DNA of 64,000 bases from Hyphomicrobiales bacterium (GTDB lineage Bacteria; Pseudomonadota; Alphaproteobacteria; Rhizobiales; JAJFHR01), in the NCBI GenBank assembly GCA_021775475.1, contig JAJFHS010000049.1, positions 1 through 64,000 on the forward strand, written 5' to 3'. Shown here in pieces: positions 1-8,707 of the stretch; within the stretch, counting starts at the first letter, position 1, and every line of letters starts with the position of its first letter. Position numbers and translations under genes: made by a program. The notes beneath the pieces were generated by a model. It was not told the origin of the DNA, ran no database searches, and was given only the letters and a program-made list of their open reading frames with translations.

Positions 1-549
1 ATCAAACTCAAAGGTTCTGCTGGTTGTGCCATCGGAAATGGTGATGGTTGTACCATCAGCAATATTGAGGTTGGTAACGTCAAGTTCCAGAGCATCACCA
101 CCGGTAACAACAGTACCTGTACCAACGGCTGCCACATCAGCAGCAATGGTGGTGACGGTACCGGTTGAAACGGCGGCAGCGTCAGCTGCAACACTTGCAC
201 CTGTACCGGTGACCGTTGCGGCAACAGCTGGCCCAACGGGTCCAGGTGACTGCAAAGCCTGACGAGCAGACGCCTGTGCTGCTTCCACCAGATCAGTAAT
301 GGCGGTAATGCCCTGATCAGCGGCTTCAATTGTCTGAACGGACAGGCCAACTGAATCGAGAAGACGGTTCAGATCGCTTGCGCGGTTGTTCAAAGCGGCA
401 GCGGTAAAGAAGGATGACGGATCATCCAGAGCACTGTTGACCTTAAGGCCGGTAGAAAGACGCTCCTGCGTTTTCCCCAGCAGGTCGGCTGTACCTTGCA
501 GTGAGAGTAGATTGTTCCGCACCGCACTTGAGAGAGTTATATCGCCCAT
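1..549 (-). CDS. Flagellin, N-terminal part (cut by window edge)
   Basis: Filament subunit exported through the flagellar type III apparatus. The 183 codons visible read from an ATG at 549 and stay open to base 1, so the C-terminus lies outside the window. Residues 1-100 match the conserved flagellin D0/D1 helices: SSAVRNNLLSLQ, then TQERLSTGLKVNSALDDPSS, then ALNNRASDLNRLLDSVG and QTIEAADQGI. After about residue 100 the chain turns into an Ala/Thr/Val/Gly-rich imperfect repeat (TGTGASVAADAAAVSTGTV and similar), which should be a surface-exposed variable domain. The upstream base run gggtaac is a weak ribosome site. It lies next to other flagellar genes. Confidence 0.9.
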   Translation of the reverse strand, partial: MGDITLSSAVRNNLLSLQGTADLLGKTQERLSTGLKVNSALDDPSSFFTAAALNNRASDLNRLLDSVGLSVQTIEAADQGITAITDLVEAAQASARQALQSPGPVGPAVAATVTGTGASVAADAAAVSTGTVTTIAADVAAVGTGTVVTGGDALELDVTNLNIADGTTITISDGTTSRTFEFD

Positions 550-776
550 TTTTGTTACCCTTTTCTAGGTTTAATTCTGCGACTCTTCTGAGCCAGCAGC
601 CCCGCCCACTTCGTTTGAGTGGACGACCTCAAAATCTAGTAATCAAAGTAAGGGTGTCTTAATCAGTATGGTTAACGAATATTCAGGTTAATACCGGGTA
701 ATCATGAGTTTTAATTTGTTTCAATTTAAAACAATTTCATCGCGAATTTGTGAAAATCACCACTTCAACACTGCTG

Positions 777-1034
777 TCAGATCGAGCGATCGACAAGTTG
801 TCCGGTTCCCTTTTGCAGGGGAGAGGATTTGATGTCACCTTCAGAAGAAGGCCCGGTGTTTTTCCAGTCAGACTTTTTATCCGAGCTCTCATCGCTGTGA
901 ACAGTTGGTACCGGATCCACATGATTGTCGGTGAGGGGGGTGCTGTGACCGGGGGAAATGGATTGGCGAGCTTTGGGTTTGGGCAAATCGCGTTTTGATG
1001 TGGATGAAACCCAGCGCGAGGGAACGGACAGCAT
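777..1034 (-). CDS. Hypothetical small hydrophilic protein
   Basis: I do not recognise this 85-residue ORF. It is rich in Ser, Pro, Lys and Asp, with no membrane segment and no motif I know. A good Shine-Dalgarno run (agagagg, about 9 bases before the ATG) and its position between flgN and flagellin, on the same strand, make it plausible. Overlapping ORFs of similar size on the plus strand keep confidence low. The rest of 550-1179 holds no other gene I can support. The flagellin promoter must lie there, but I see no clear box. Confidence 0.3.
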   Translation of the reverse strand: MLSVPSRWVSSTSKRDLPKPKARQSISPGHSTPLTDNHVDPVPTVHSDESSDKKSDWKNTGPSSEGDIKSSPLQKGTGQLVDRSI

Positions 1035-1179
1035 TAAGAGAAACCTCTCTAGTTTGCCTGCCCCTTGAGTTTTTTATTTTGCTCTTGCGAGTATGTCGGC
1101 CAAAAATGAATCAAAAGTTAACGCCGAAAAGCAGCGTGTTTCAGCCGTTTTCCGCTTTGAATTGTCAAGAGCCGAGTGT

Positions 1180-1674
1180 TTAAAGCTTTCTGTCGATGGC
1201 AATAGCTGCCGCACGATGGCTGCCTTCAACGCCCACATTAGCATTGGCACCATAACACGTTGGTCCCGCTTTTGCTTCACGGGCGGCTTCGGCAATAACA
1301 CTGACAACACTTTCCGAAACCGACTTCGCTGCCGCCAGTGCTTGCAGATTTTGCTGCAAAGTGGTGTTAAATGCGCCCAGAATTTTGCGCACGTTGTTGA
1401 CTTCAACCGGTGCCTGCGAGCCAACCAGGGCGGCGTGTTCTTTAAACAGATTGAAATCTTTGAGGTAGGCTTGTGTATGTTTGAGTTTTTCAGACTGCAA
1501 AGATTCGATGCCCGATGTATTATGTTGTTGCAGCAGACTGGTCTCGTTTGCCAAAACCTCTGTCATCGAGCTGATGCAGTTATTAAGACGATTGCAAAGA
1601 CCAACGGCATCGGCGCGGTTGGATATCGTTAAACGTGGCGGTGTTTGTTTGGGTGCCTGTTTTGTTTTTGTCAT
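1180..1674 (-). CDS. flgN: FlgN-like flagellar protein
   Basis: A 164-residue, mostly helical protein. Its central part (NRLNNCISSMTEVLANETSL, then LKDFNLFKEHAALVG) has the look of FlgN, the cytoplasmic chaperone for hook-filament junction proteins. Its ATG overlaps the flgJ stop by four bases (ATGA), so it is translationally coupled to flgJ as third gene of flgI-flgJ-flgN. The FlgN name rests on pattern and position. The sequence of this family diverges widely, so a general flagellar assembly protein is the fallback. Confidence 0.6.
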   Translation of the reverse strand: MTKTKQAPKQTPPRLTISNRADAVGLCNRLNNCISSMTEVLANETSLLQQHNTSGIESLQSEKLKHTQAYLKDFNLFKEHAALVGSQAPVEVNNVRKILGAFNTTLQQNLQALAAAKSVSESVVSVIAEAAREAKAGPTCYGANANVGVEGSHRAAAIAIDRKL

Positions 1675-2003
1675 TGGCTGTTTGCCTCCTGCATACTCAA
1701 AATTTCTCTGTAAACCTGGTCTGCTACACCAATGCCACCGTTGGCCGCGGTGGCTTTGGCATATTGCTCGTTCATCATGTCGCGATAGACTTTTTCACCA
1801 TATCCGCCGCCAAAAATACCATCAGTGCTGAGGCCGGAAAACATCTGGTTTATATAGGTGGTCAGAAAAGAGGCTTCGAAATCCTCGGCTACTTTCCTGG
1901 CTTTTTCTTCAGCGGAAGATTTGTCCAGTGAACTTGCCTTTATAGCGTTTTGAACATCGAAAACCGGTTTTTGTGAAACGTTTACCAGGGCTGAATCTAG
2001 CAT
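1671..2003 (-). CDS. flgJ: Rod-binding protein, FlgJ N-domain type
   Basis: A 110-residue protein corresponding only to the rod-capping N-terminal domain of FlgJ. Core motif: AEDFEASFLTTYINQMFSGL, followed by GGGYGEKVYRDMMNEQYAKA. The muramidase domain of gammaproteobacterial FlgJ is absent, which is normal in alphaproteobacteria. It helps assemble the flagellar rod in the periplasm. The start overlaps the flgI stop by one base (TAATG), showing coupling with flgI. Confidence 0.85.
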   Translation of the reverse strand: MLDSALVNVSQKPVFDVQNAIKASSLDKSSAEEKARKVAEDFEASFLTTYINQMFSGLSTDGIFGGGYGEKVYRDMMNEQYAKATAANGGIGVADQVYREILSMQEANSQ

Positions 2004-3154
2004 TACATCACCTCAATTTCTGCTTGCAGGGCGCCTGCAGCCTTAATCGATTGCAGGATCGAAATCATATCGCGCGGGCCAATTCCCAAGGCATTGAGCC
2101 CATCAACAAGACTTTGTAAGCTGACACCATTTTTAACGATGGCCAGTTTTTTATCACCACCATTGTCGACGGAGACGTCAGTTCTCGGTACGACAACCGT
2201 TTCCCCACCAGGTGCCAGAGGCGCTGCCTGGCTTACCTGCGGTGTCTCCGAGATGGTAACTGTCAAATTGCCCTGGGCGATTGCCACCGTTGACACTCGA
2301 ACGTTGCTGCCAATAACGATGATGCCTGATTGCTCATCAATAACCACCTTGGCTGGAATATCAGGTTCAACCCGCAACTGCTCAATGTCGGTGAGAAGGC
2401 CCATCATGTTCGCTTTTATTTTCGGAGTGAGAAAAAGCCGCACTGTGGCGGGGTTTTCGGCCTTGGCTATCTTGAAACCGATGAACGAGTTAATCACGTT
2501 TGTAATACGTATAGCCGTGGTCAGATCGGGGTTGCGCAAGGCCAGACGCAAGGTTTTGAGAGCTAGAAAATCATACTCAATTTCCCGCTCAATCAAAGCG
2601 CCATTGGCAATTCGACCCACCGTGGGGACGCCGCGGGTAATTGTGGCGGCATCTCCCTGGGCCGCAAATCCACCGATGGCCAGAGACCCTTGAGCCACAG
2701 AAAACACCTCGCCGTTTGCACCGACAAGCGGTGTAACCAGAAGGGTGCCGCCTTGAAGAGAGGTTGAATCACCGAGGGCTGAAATCGTCACATCCATGCG
2801 AGACCCTTGCGTGGCAAAGGCCGGCAGGTTGCCGGTTACGATGACGGCGGCGACATTTTTGGTTCGTAAGTTGGTGTTGCGTGTGTTAACGCCCATGCGT
2901 TCCAGCATGCCTTGCAGGCTTTGCAGGGTGAACGGCGAATTATTGAGAGAATCGCCAGTGCCATTTAACCCTACAACCAGACCATAGCCGATGAGCTGGT
3001 TTTCCCGCACGCCTTCGATATCAACCAGATCCTTGATCCGGGAACTGGCGAATGAGGATGTCGGCAGGTTGAAAACAAGCAATGCCAGTAAAAGAATCAC
3101 GCTGCTTAATACTCGGCGCGGGTGGCAAAAAAGTATCATTTTGAAACACATCAT
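2003..3154 (-). CDS. flgI: Flagellar P-ring protein FlgI
   Basis: Builds the periplasmic P ring around the rod. Typical motifs are RIKDLVDIEGVRENQLIGYG, GLVVGLNGTGDSLNNSPFT, and a C-terminal LVDGLNALGIGPRDMISILQ. The open frame extends to 3289, but that start adds about 45 residues before the signal peptide. The ATG at 3154, or the one at 3139 (MILFCHPRRVLSSVILLLAL), gives the usual 370-385 residues and a Sec signal ending near TSSFASS. No start has a clear ribosome site, so the exact start is open. First gene of a flgI-flgJ-flgN operon. Confidence 0.9.
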   Translation of the reverse strand: MMCFKMILFCHPRRVLSSVILLLALLVFNLPTSSFASSRIKDLVDIEGVRENQLIGYGLVVGLNGTGDSLNNSPFTLQSLQGMLERMGVNTRNTNLRTKNVAAVIVTGNLPAFATQGSRMDVTISALGDSTSLQGGTLLVTPLVGANGEVFSVAQGSLAIGGFAAQGDAATITRGVPTVGRIANGALIEREIEYDFLALKTLRLALRNPDLTTAIRITNVINSFIGFKIAKAENPATVRLFLTPKIKANMMGLLTDIEQLRVEPDIPAKVVIDEQSGIIVIGSNVRVSTVAIAQGNLTVTISETPQVSQAAPLAPGGETVVVPRTDVSVDNGGDKKLAIVKNGVSLQSLVDGLNALGIGPRDMISILQSIKAAGALQAEIEVM

Positions 3155-3335
3155 CGGTGGACCCGGTAAAACAATAAAAATTACTAACAGTTCTAAAGCG
3201 AAAATCGTGCCAGTTTGAAATCTTAATAGAAAAACTTTAATGCGTTGAAAATAAACAGAAAAAATTAGTTTCACTATTCTCGAAATCAAACTCCTGTGAC
3301 GTTTTTTGCCACCAGCTAGGCAAAAACTGCCATGG

Positions 3336-3350
3336 TTAACGCAATGTTAA
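3336..3350. promoter_or_regulatory. CtrA-type box (TTAA-N7-TTAA)
   Basis: The sequence TTAACGCAATGTTAA is an exact TTAA-N7-TTAA, the recognition pattern of the alphaproteobacterial cell-cycle regulator CtrA. It lies between the divergent flgI and fliX genes and could serve either one. Function is inferred from the motif and flagellar context. Confidence 0.55.
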
Positions 3351-3445
3351 TGCAAGAGGAGTGAATTGATCATATCAACATCTGGACTATCAGGACGTTG
3401 GTTTGGCATTTGGATTTTTAAACTTAAACTTTGGCATCAAACCTC

Positions 3446-3865
3446 ATGCGGATTAATCGACAAGGTGCTTTAAACCGAACAGCATCGGCCAAACGACCCA
3501 CTGGCAAGGCCGGCGGTGGTCAAAAGTTTTCGATTGAACAGGCAAGCTCTGGTGGAACCGCCAGCACAGTGCAGGCGCCGCGTTCGCTTGGCTCTGTAGA
3601 TGCTTTACTCGCTCTTCAGGAGCTGCCTGATGCCACCACCTCCACCCGACGCGCACTTCGTCATGCCGAAGATATTCTCGATGCACTGGAAGATGTGCAG
3701 ATGGGGCTAGTGGTCGGGGCTTTGCCGAAAACGCAGCTAAATCGCCTGTTAGGACTTATCCGGCGTGAGCAAGATCAGGTGCCGGACCCAAAACTTACCG
3801 AGGTTCTCAAAGAAGTTGAGCTAAGAGCACAGGTGGAACTGGCCAAACTTGGTGAATTTGTTTGA
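3446..3865 (+). CDS. fliX: Flagellar assembly regulator FliX
   Basis: A 139-residue protein of the FliX family, which in Caulobacter links early basal-body assembly to the activator FlbD. The conserved C-terminal half is visible: GSVDALLALQEL, RRALRHAEDILDALEDVQMG, and LNRLLGLIRREQDQVPDPKL. A TTG start five codons upstream (3431) is possible, but family members begin MRI, so the ATG at 3446 is preferred. It stands between flgI and dksA, as in Caulobacter-type flagellar loci. No flbD is seen in the window. Confidence 0.8.
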   Translation: MRINRQGALNRTASAKRPTGKAGGGQKFSIEQASSGGTASTVQAPRSLGSVDALLALQELPDATTSTRRALRHAEDILDALEDVQMGLVVGALPKTQLNRLLGLIRREQDQVPDPKLTEVLKEVELRAQVELAKLGEFV

Positions 3866-3986
3866 AAAATCCTGACTTGCCTGCATGAAACCAAAATAAA
3901 TATTTCTTGAGTTGTAATATTCTCATAAATTTATATAGTTCGCGCCAACTGGTTCAAATTACATTGCAAAAGCCAAAGGTAGATCT

Positions 3987-4403
3987 ATGGGAAAAAAAAC
4001 CAACGGTGCAAAAAATCCTCGCAATGGCGAAGCCTTCATGAATAACAAGCAGCGTGATTATTTTCGCGACAGGCTGAACGACTGGAAAAACGAAATATTG
4101 CGGGAAAGCAAGGAAACACTCTTAAATCTGGCGGAAGATACAAGTAAACTGCCAGACCCGGCTGACCGGGCATCCTCTGAAACTGAACGATCACTGGAGT
4201 TGAGAACCCGGGACCGCCAGCGCAAATTAATCAGCAAGATTGATGAAGCGTTGTCACGCATTGATGAGGGGACTTACGGCTATTGTGAAGAAACCGGCAG
4301 TCCCATCGGCATCGAACGATTAAAGGCACGCCCGATTGCCACCTTAAGTATCGAAGCCCAGGAAGCTCACGAGCGCCGCGAAAAAGTCTATCGCAACGAA
4401 TAA
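3987..4403 (+). CDS. dksA: RNA polymerase-binding protein DksA, zinc-finger cysteines lost
   Basis: Secondary-channel factor that works with ppGpp on RNA polymerase. The 138 residues show the coiled-coil domain (around 25-85, with the acidic tip region LPDPADRASSETERS) and the C-terminal GTYGYCEETGSPIGIERLKA. The whole protein has one cysteine, so the four-Cys zinc finger of E. coli DksA cannot form. This is common in alphaproteobacterial DksA. A ribosome site (aaaggt) precedes the ATG; an internal ATG at 4038 is an alternative. Its place next to flagellar genes is also seen in relatives. Confidence 0.9.
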   Translation: MGKKTNGAKNPRNGEAFMNNKQRDYFRDRLNDWKNEILRESKETLLNLAEDTSKLPDPADRASSETERSLELRTRDRQRKLISKIDEALSRIDEGTYGYCEETGSPIGIERLKARPIATLSIEAQEAHERREKVYRNE

Positions 4404-4433
4404 AGCGAGAGCATTTTCTCTAGATCAATCAAA

Positions 4434-4458
4434 CCGTCCCGGCTTTGCGCCGGGGCGG
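4434..4458. terminator. Bidirectional hairpin terminator between dksA and flgH
   Basis: A 10-bp stem (ccgtcccggc pairing with gccggggcgg, one G-U pair) with a 5-base loop lies between the convergent dksA and flgH genes. A short T-run flanks it on one side and an A-rich run on the other. Confidence 0.6.
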
Positions 4459-4475
4459 TTGATACTCAACAGACC

Positions 4476-5237
4476 CTAAAACGGCAGGATTATATCAAGG
4501 AACTGCTGGCCATAGCGTGGCTGTTGCACGTCTGTTATCTGGCCACGGCCACCGTATGAAATACGCGCTTCGGCCATTTGAGCGCTGCTGATCGTATTGG
4601 TGGCCGAAATGTCTTCCGGTCGCACAATGCCGGCAACAATCAATTCCCGAACCTCGTTGTTCACACGAATTTCCTGTTTGCCTTCAATGACCATGTTGCC
4701 ATTAGGCAATATCTGCGTGACGATTGCTGCAATCGAGACATCCAGTTCTTCCTGGCGATCAACCGAGCCTGTGCCGGTGCTGGAAGAATTGCTGGTGGAA
4801 TTCAGCAAATTTGAGGGGTCAACACTGAAAGGGATGGCGGCGGCAACTTGTGCTGCAACACCGGCCACCAAAGAGTTGGAGCCGACATTTTCTTCACCTG
4901 TCCGGCTGCGCTTGGTCGTATTGTCAATCTTGGCCTTATCCGTGATCTGTACAGCAACGGTAAGAATATCCCCGACCTGTTTGGCGCGCTGGTCGTCAAA
5001 AAAGGCGTTTGCGCCTGAGCGCCACAATGAGTTTGCTTGATGTACCACCGGTTTAATTTCCGGCATCGGCAGACGCACCGGCCGGTAGCCGGATTGTTCA
5101 ACCGGGTTTTCAATGCGCGTCAGTGGCGGCGGTTTGCCTATCCCGGCAATTCTGTCAGCAGCTGCACAGCCTGACAATGTTGTGGCAGTCGCCAGAAGAA
5201 GGGCTATTTTTTTGGTTCTGTTTTTAATTTGTGCCAT
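4476..5237 (-). CDS. flgH: Flagellar L-ring lipoprotein FlgH
   Basis: Outer-membrane L-ring subunit. The N-terminal signal ends in a lipobox (ATTLSGCAAADR; lipidated Cys near residue 24). Family motifs follow: NSLWRSGANAFFDDQRAKQV, GDILTV, NMVIEGKQEIRVNNEVREL, and the terminal GRGQITDVQQPRYGQQFLD. Length 253 is normal. Last gene of the flgF-flgG-flgA-flgH operon. Confidence 0.95.
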   Translation of the reverse strand: MAQIKNRTKKIALLLATATTLSGCAAADRIAGIGKPPPLTRIENPVEQSGYRPVRLPMPEIKPVVHQANSLWRSGANAFFDDQRAKQVGDILTVAVQITDKAKIDNTTKRSRTGEENVGSNSLVAGVAAQVAAAIPFSVDPSNLLNSTSNSSSTGTGSVDRQEELDVSIAAIVTQILPNGNMVIEGKQEIRVNNEVRELIVAGIVRPEDISATNTISSAQMAEARISYGGRGQITDVQQPRYGQQFLDIILPF

Positions 5238-5279
5238 GATTTAAATCCGAGTGGAATTTTTAAATATTGAATGAATTTA

Positions 5280-6263
5280 TTAATTTAAAGACGCTGTCTG
5301 GCGCAGTTTGTTGATCTGGGCAGCGACTGTATTTGGTGCCGTGATGATGGTTTGAATGGTGCGACGTGAACGTGTGTTAAGAACACTTATGGTCTCGCCC
5401 AGTGCGCCATCTTCCAGTGCGCGTCCACGAAAGGTAATGTTGAGCGTCCCCACCTTGTAGACAACGCTGACAAGTGTGTTTTTCTTCACAATTCTCGGTT
5501 TTTCCACATCGCTTATGCGAATTGGTGAATTCGGCCGCAATGAACGCCGTGCCGCCATCCCGATCAGATCAGCGGCTTGCGTGATAATCTTGCTGTTGAC
5601 GCGCCGCGCCGGGAATTTTCTTGTCTCGAGAATTCTAGTTTTGAAGGCCTGCCCGCGCGTAAGAGGTTGAACCAGAACGGGAATTTCAATAACTTCCGTT
5701 GCCCGGCCGGTGTAGGTTACACGTTTTTCGCTTGCAGATCCCACAGGCCCGGAAATGATCGCTGAAAACCTGCCCGAGCGACGATCGTACCTGATTTTTT
5801 CCACGTCAAATTCAGCGCCAGCATCTGCGCGCATGATAAAGGGTCTGGATTTGTTGCCAAGTGAAATTTCGAGCTGGGAATTCGACACCCTCAAGGGGTA
5901 GTTGTCTTTAATTTCCTCACCAATTCTGCTACTGATTTCATCCAGAGTAATGGTGTTGGCCTCACGTTGGATAACAATTTTTTGCCGGTAATTGCGGTTC
6001 GGCCAGTTCAACCCGTTTTCGCGTGCTACCAGGGCAATTCGTCTGGAGTTCAATATGCCTTTCTGTCCCAGCCGGGGTGATCTGAAAACAGCTTTGTTGG
6101 CGGCGGCGCCGGCGTGTTCAAACAAATCGCCTAAAGTCACCACATCATCGACAACGCTGATATTTGAGCGCAGCGTTAATTCGGCAGCGTGCGCAAAATT
6201 AATCGACAATGCCAGGATAAGTGCGCAAAGTGCAGTGGAAAATTTAGATCCAGAATTTAACAT
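5280..6263 (-). CDS. flgA: P-ring assembly chaperone FlgA
   Basis: Periplasmic chaperone needed to polymerise FlgI into the P ring. The 327 residues carry a signal peptide (FSTALCALILALSINFAHAA) and a C-terminal SAF/FlgA domain: VLVQPLTRGQAFKTRILETR, GMAARRSLRPNSPIRISDVE, then the terminal LGETISVLNTRSRRTIQ. It is longer than enteric FlgA (about 220), as usual in alphaproteobacteria. It lies 25 bases after flgG and 42 before flgH. Confidence 0.88.
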   Translation of the reverse strand: MLNSGSKFSTALCALILALSINFAHAAELTLRSNISVVDDVVTLGDLFEHAGAAANKAVFRSPRLGQKGILNSRRIALVARENGLNWPNRNYRQKIVIQREANTITLDEISSRIGEEIKDNYPLRVSNSQLEISLGNKSRPFIMRADAGAEFDVEKIRYDRRSGRFSAIISGPVGSASEKRVTYTGRATEVIEIPVLVQPLTRGQAFKTRILETRKFPARRVNSKIITQAADLIGMAARRSLRPNSPIRISDVEKPRIVKKNTLVSVVYKVGTLNITFRGRALEDGALGETISVLNTRSRRTIQTIITAPNTVAAQINKLRQTASLN

Positions 6264-6288
6264 TTTTACTCCGAAAGCTCTGAGAAAA

Positions 6289-7074
6289 TTATCTCAGGTT
6301 ATTGGTTGCCTGCATCATTTCGTCTGTTGCCGAAATAATCTTGGCATTCATTTCATAAGCTCGCTGGGCAGCGATGAGGTCTGAAATTTCTGATACGGCA
6401 TTAACGTTCGATTGTTCCAGTGAGCCCTGCAGCAAAGATCCAATGCCGGTACTTCCCGGCGTGCCGGTGGTTGGTGAGCCGCTGGCCGGTGTTTCGAGAT
6501 AAAGATTGTCACCAATCGCTTCAAGACCTGACTTGTTGACAAAAATCGCCAACTCAAGCTGTCCCACATCGGTTGGTGTCGAGGTATCATCGGTTAAAAC
6601 CTGGATGCTCCCTTCCGAGTTTATTGATACCGAGCGTGCATTTGAGGGAATGGTGATGGCGGGATCAATTTTGTAACCGTCAAGCGTCACCAGGGCACCA
6701 TTGGCGTCGAGCTCAAAGGCACCAGCGCGGGTATAAGAGGTATTGCCATTGGGCAACGTGACCTGGAAATACCCTTCACCACGAATGGACAGGTCAAGGT
6801 CTTTTTCAGTGTTGAGCACGCTGCCTTGTGTATGGATGCGATATATGGACCCGGTTTTTACGCCCAGTCCCAACTGAATACCAGAAGGAACAATCGTGCC
6901 GGTGTCGGAAGAAGCAGCACCAACCCTGCGCAGATCCTGATACAACAGATCCTGGAATTCCGGTCGCTGACGCTTGTACCCGGTTGTTCGCATATTGGCG
7001 ATATTCTGGGAAATAACCTCAACATTGAGCTGTTGTGCCAACATTCCGGTTGCGGCGATTTGAAGAGCCTTCAT
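6289..7074 (-). CDS. flgG: Flagellar distal-rod protein FlgG
   Basis: Distal-rod subunit. The 261 residues begin with the rod/hook signature MKALQIAATGMLAQQLNVEV followed by ISQNIANMRTTGYKRQRPEF. They end with the conserved NVNAVSEISDLIAAQRAYEM and MMQATNNLR. Length matches enteric FlgG (260). Second gene of the flgFGAH operon. Confidence 0.95.
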   Translation of the reverse strand: MKALQIAATGMLAQQLNVEVISQNIANMRTTGYKRQRPEFQDLLYQDLRRVGAASSDTGTIVPSGIQLGLGVKTGSIYRIHTQGSVLNTEKDLDLSIRGEGYFQVTLPNGNTSYTRAGAFELDANGALVTLDGYKIDPAITIPSNARSVSINSEGSIQVLTDDTSTPTDVGQLELAIFVNKSGLEAIGDNLYLETPASGSPTTGTPGSTGIGSLLQGSLEQSNVNAVSEISDLIAAQRAYEMNAKIISATDEMMQATNNLR

Positions 7075-7144
7075 TTTTCTGTCCTTTTGGCTGGGAGAGT
7101 GTTCCCGATGGCTGCAGGTTTTTCAATTAATGTGGATTGTCGCA

Positions 7145-7882
7145 TCACGACACCGTACCCAGTTGCTCGATACTGCGTCGTTTCAGTTCATCGATTTTTT
7201 CATTCAGTTTGCTGGTCGAAATATATGACCGCATGACTTTGATCATTTCAGTCATCTCGACGATGGAGTTCACGTTCGAGCCTTCAACGAACCCTTGCAC
7301 TATCCGGTAATTTTCAGCCGGCACAGGTGGTTCTTTGGAGCTGAACAGTGTTCCCCCTTCCTTTTTCAGAAGGTTTTCGTTATCAAAAAATACCACACGC
7401 AATTTGCCCTTTTCACCGACACTGGTGGAGACACTGCCATCTGAAGCGATGGTGACCTTTATCTCATCTGCGCCAATGTTGATGTTGCCTGCTGTGCTTA
7501 ACACCGGATAACCTTTTGGATTAACCAGCGTGCCTTCGTCGTTTCGCGTTAACTGGCCGTTGCGGGTGTATCTTTCACCATCGGGTGTATCAACCACCAG
7601 CCAGCCTTTGCCATTGATGGCGACATCAAACGGGTTTTCGGTTGCTGTCATGGTGCCTTCGGAAAAATCCCGTAGCAGACCGCGGTCCTGAACCATTGAT
7701 ACCCGGCCTGAGCTTCCTGACAGGTTGGTGATGCGGGCATTATCTGAAAGATATTCCGCAAACAGCGGTGTTTCGCTTCTGTAACCGGCGGTTTGAGAAT
7801 TGGCGAGATTATTGGCAATTATGTCCATCTGCCGCATGAGTGCGGTTTGACGGGACAGGCCGATGAGTAGTGCATTTTCCAT
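7145..7882 (-). CDS. flgF: Flagellar proximal-rod protein FlgF
   Basis: Proximal-rod subunit. From the ATG at 7882 it reads MENALLIGLSRQTALMRQMD, then IIANNLANSQTAGYRSETPL, and ends with EMTEMIKVMRSYISTSKLNE. The open frame extends six codons upstream (to 7900), but family members start at MEN. First gene of the flgF-G-A-H operon, divergent from fliL. Confidence 0.93.
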   Translation of the reverse strand: MENALLIGLSRQTALMRQMDIIANNLANSQTAGYRSETPLFAEYLSDNARITNLSGSSGRVSMVQDRGLLRDFSEGTMTATENPFDVAINGKGWLVVDTPDGERYTRNGQLTRNDEGTLVNPKGYPVLSTAGNINIGADEIKVTIASDGSVSTSVGEKGKLRVVFFDNENLLKKEGGTLFSSKEPPVPAENYRIVQGFVEGSNVNSIVEMTEMIKVMRSYISTSKLNEKIDELKRRSIEQLGTVS

Positions 7883-8135
7883 GTCAGACGTATTGCACAA
7901 GCCGTGCCAAAATTAAATTTCAATAAAAACAACATCTTAAGGTTATTGGGGGAGTGTTTTACTGGTCGCGAGGCAGGGCTTGCCCGGTAAAAATTGCCGG
8001 GTACAACGTTCGTTGGCAAGGTTTCGTTAACCATTATCATTTTAGATATCTATAAGAACGCGCGCGTAAGAGAATCGAAAAAATAAAGTTTCGAATATCG
8101 TGTGCCAGCAACTGTTGGGGCCAATTGGATAGATT

Positions 8136-8681
8136 ATGGCAAAGGAAGACAAAGACGCTGAACCTGAAGTCGAGAACGAAGGGGGCGAGACTGAGGGAGA
8201 AGAGGGTCAGGAAGGTGAGGGTAAGCGTAAATTCAGCGGTAAATTCCTGGTTATGTTTGTCGCCTTGCCATTGCTGGTCCTTATTGGCGGTGGCGGTGGT
8301 GCAGCCTACTTCTTTGGCGTGTTCGATTCTGCGGCGGTCGAAGGTGAGGAGATGGTGGTTGTTGAGCCTGAAAAGTCCAAATTTTACTATGATCTGCCTG
8401 AGATGCTGGTAAATCTCAACTCACAAAAGAGGAACTCACAGTTTCTTAAACTGCAGGTGGCACTGGAGATTGCCGATGAGAATGTAACGGAAACCCTTGA
8501 GCCGCAATTGCCACGTATACTCGATACATTTCAGATTTATTTGCGTGAACTTCGAAGCGAAGACCTGGAAGGTTCGGCCGGTGTTTATCGTTTGAAGGAA
8601 GAATTGCTCAGGCGCATCAATCTGGCCATTACGCCACAACGTGTAGACCGGATTTTGTTCAAAGAAATTATTATTCAATAG
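8136..8681 (+). CDS. fliL: Flagellar basal-body protein FliL
   Basis: Stator-associated inner-membrane protein. Layout: a highly acidic, Glu/Gly-rich cytoplasmic N-terminus (residues 1-30), one membrane helix (about 36-56), and a periplasmic FliL domain with VEPEKSKFYYDLPEMLVNLN, FLKLQVALEI and the ending RINLAITPQRVDRILFKEII. 181 residues is typical. It opens the fliL-fliM-DUF6468-motE-TPR unit. Confidence 0.92.
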   Translation: MAKEDKDAEPEVENEGGETEGEEGQEGEGKRKFSGKFLVMFVALPLLVLIGGGGGAAYFFGVFDSAAVEGEEMVVVEPEKSKFYYDLPEMLVNLNSQKRNSQFLKLQVALEIADENVTETLEPQLPRILDTFQIYLRELRSEDLEGSAGVYRLKEELLRRINLAITPQRVDRILFKEIIIQ

Positions 8682-8707
8682 TTTTGTTATTGCAGGTTTT
8701 AAAATAG

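Noticed and set aside
2094-2693. 199-codon plus-strand ORF
   Set aside because: Antisense to flgI, which is unmistakable.
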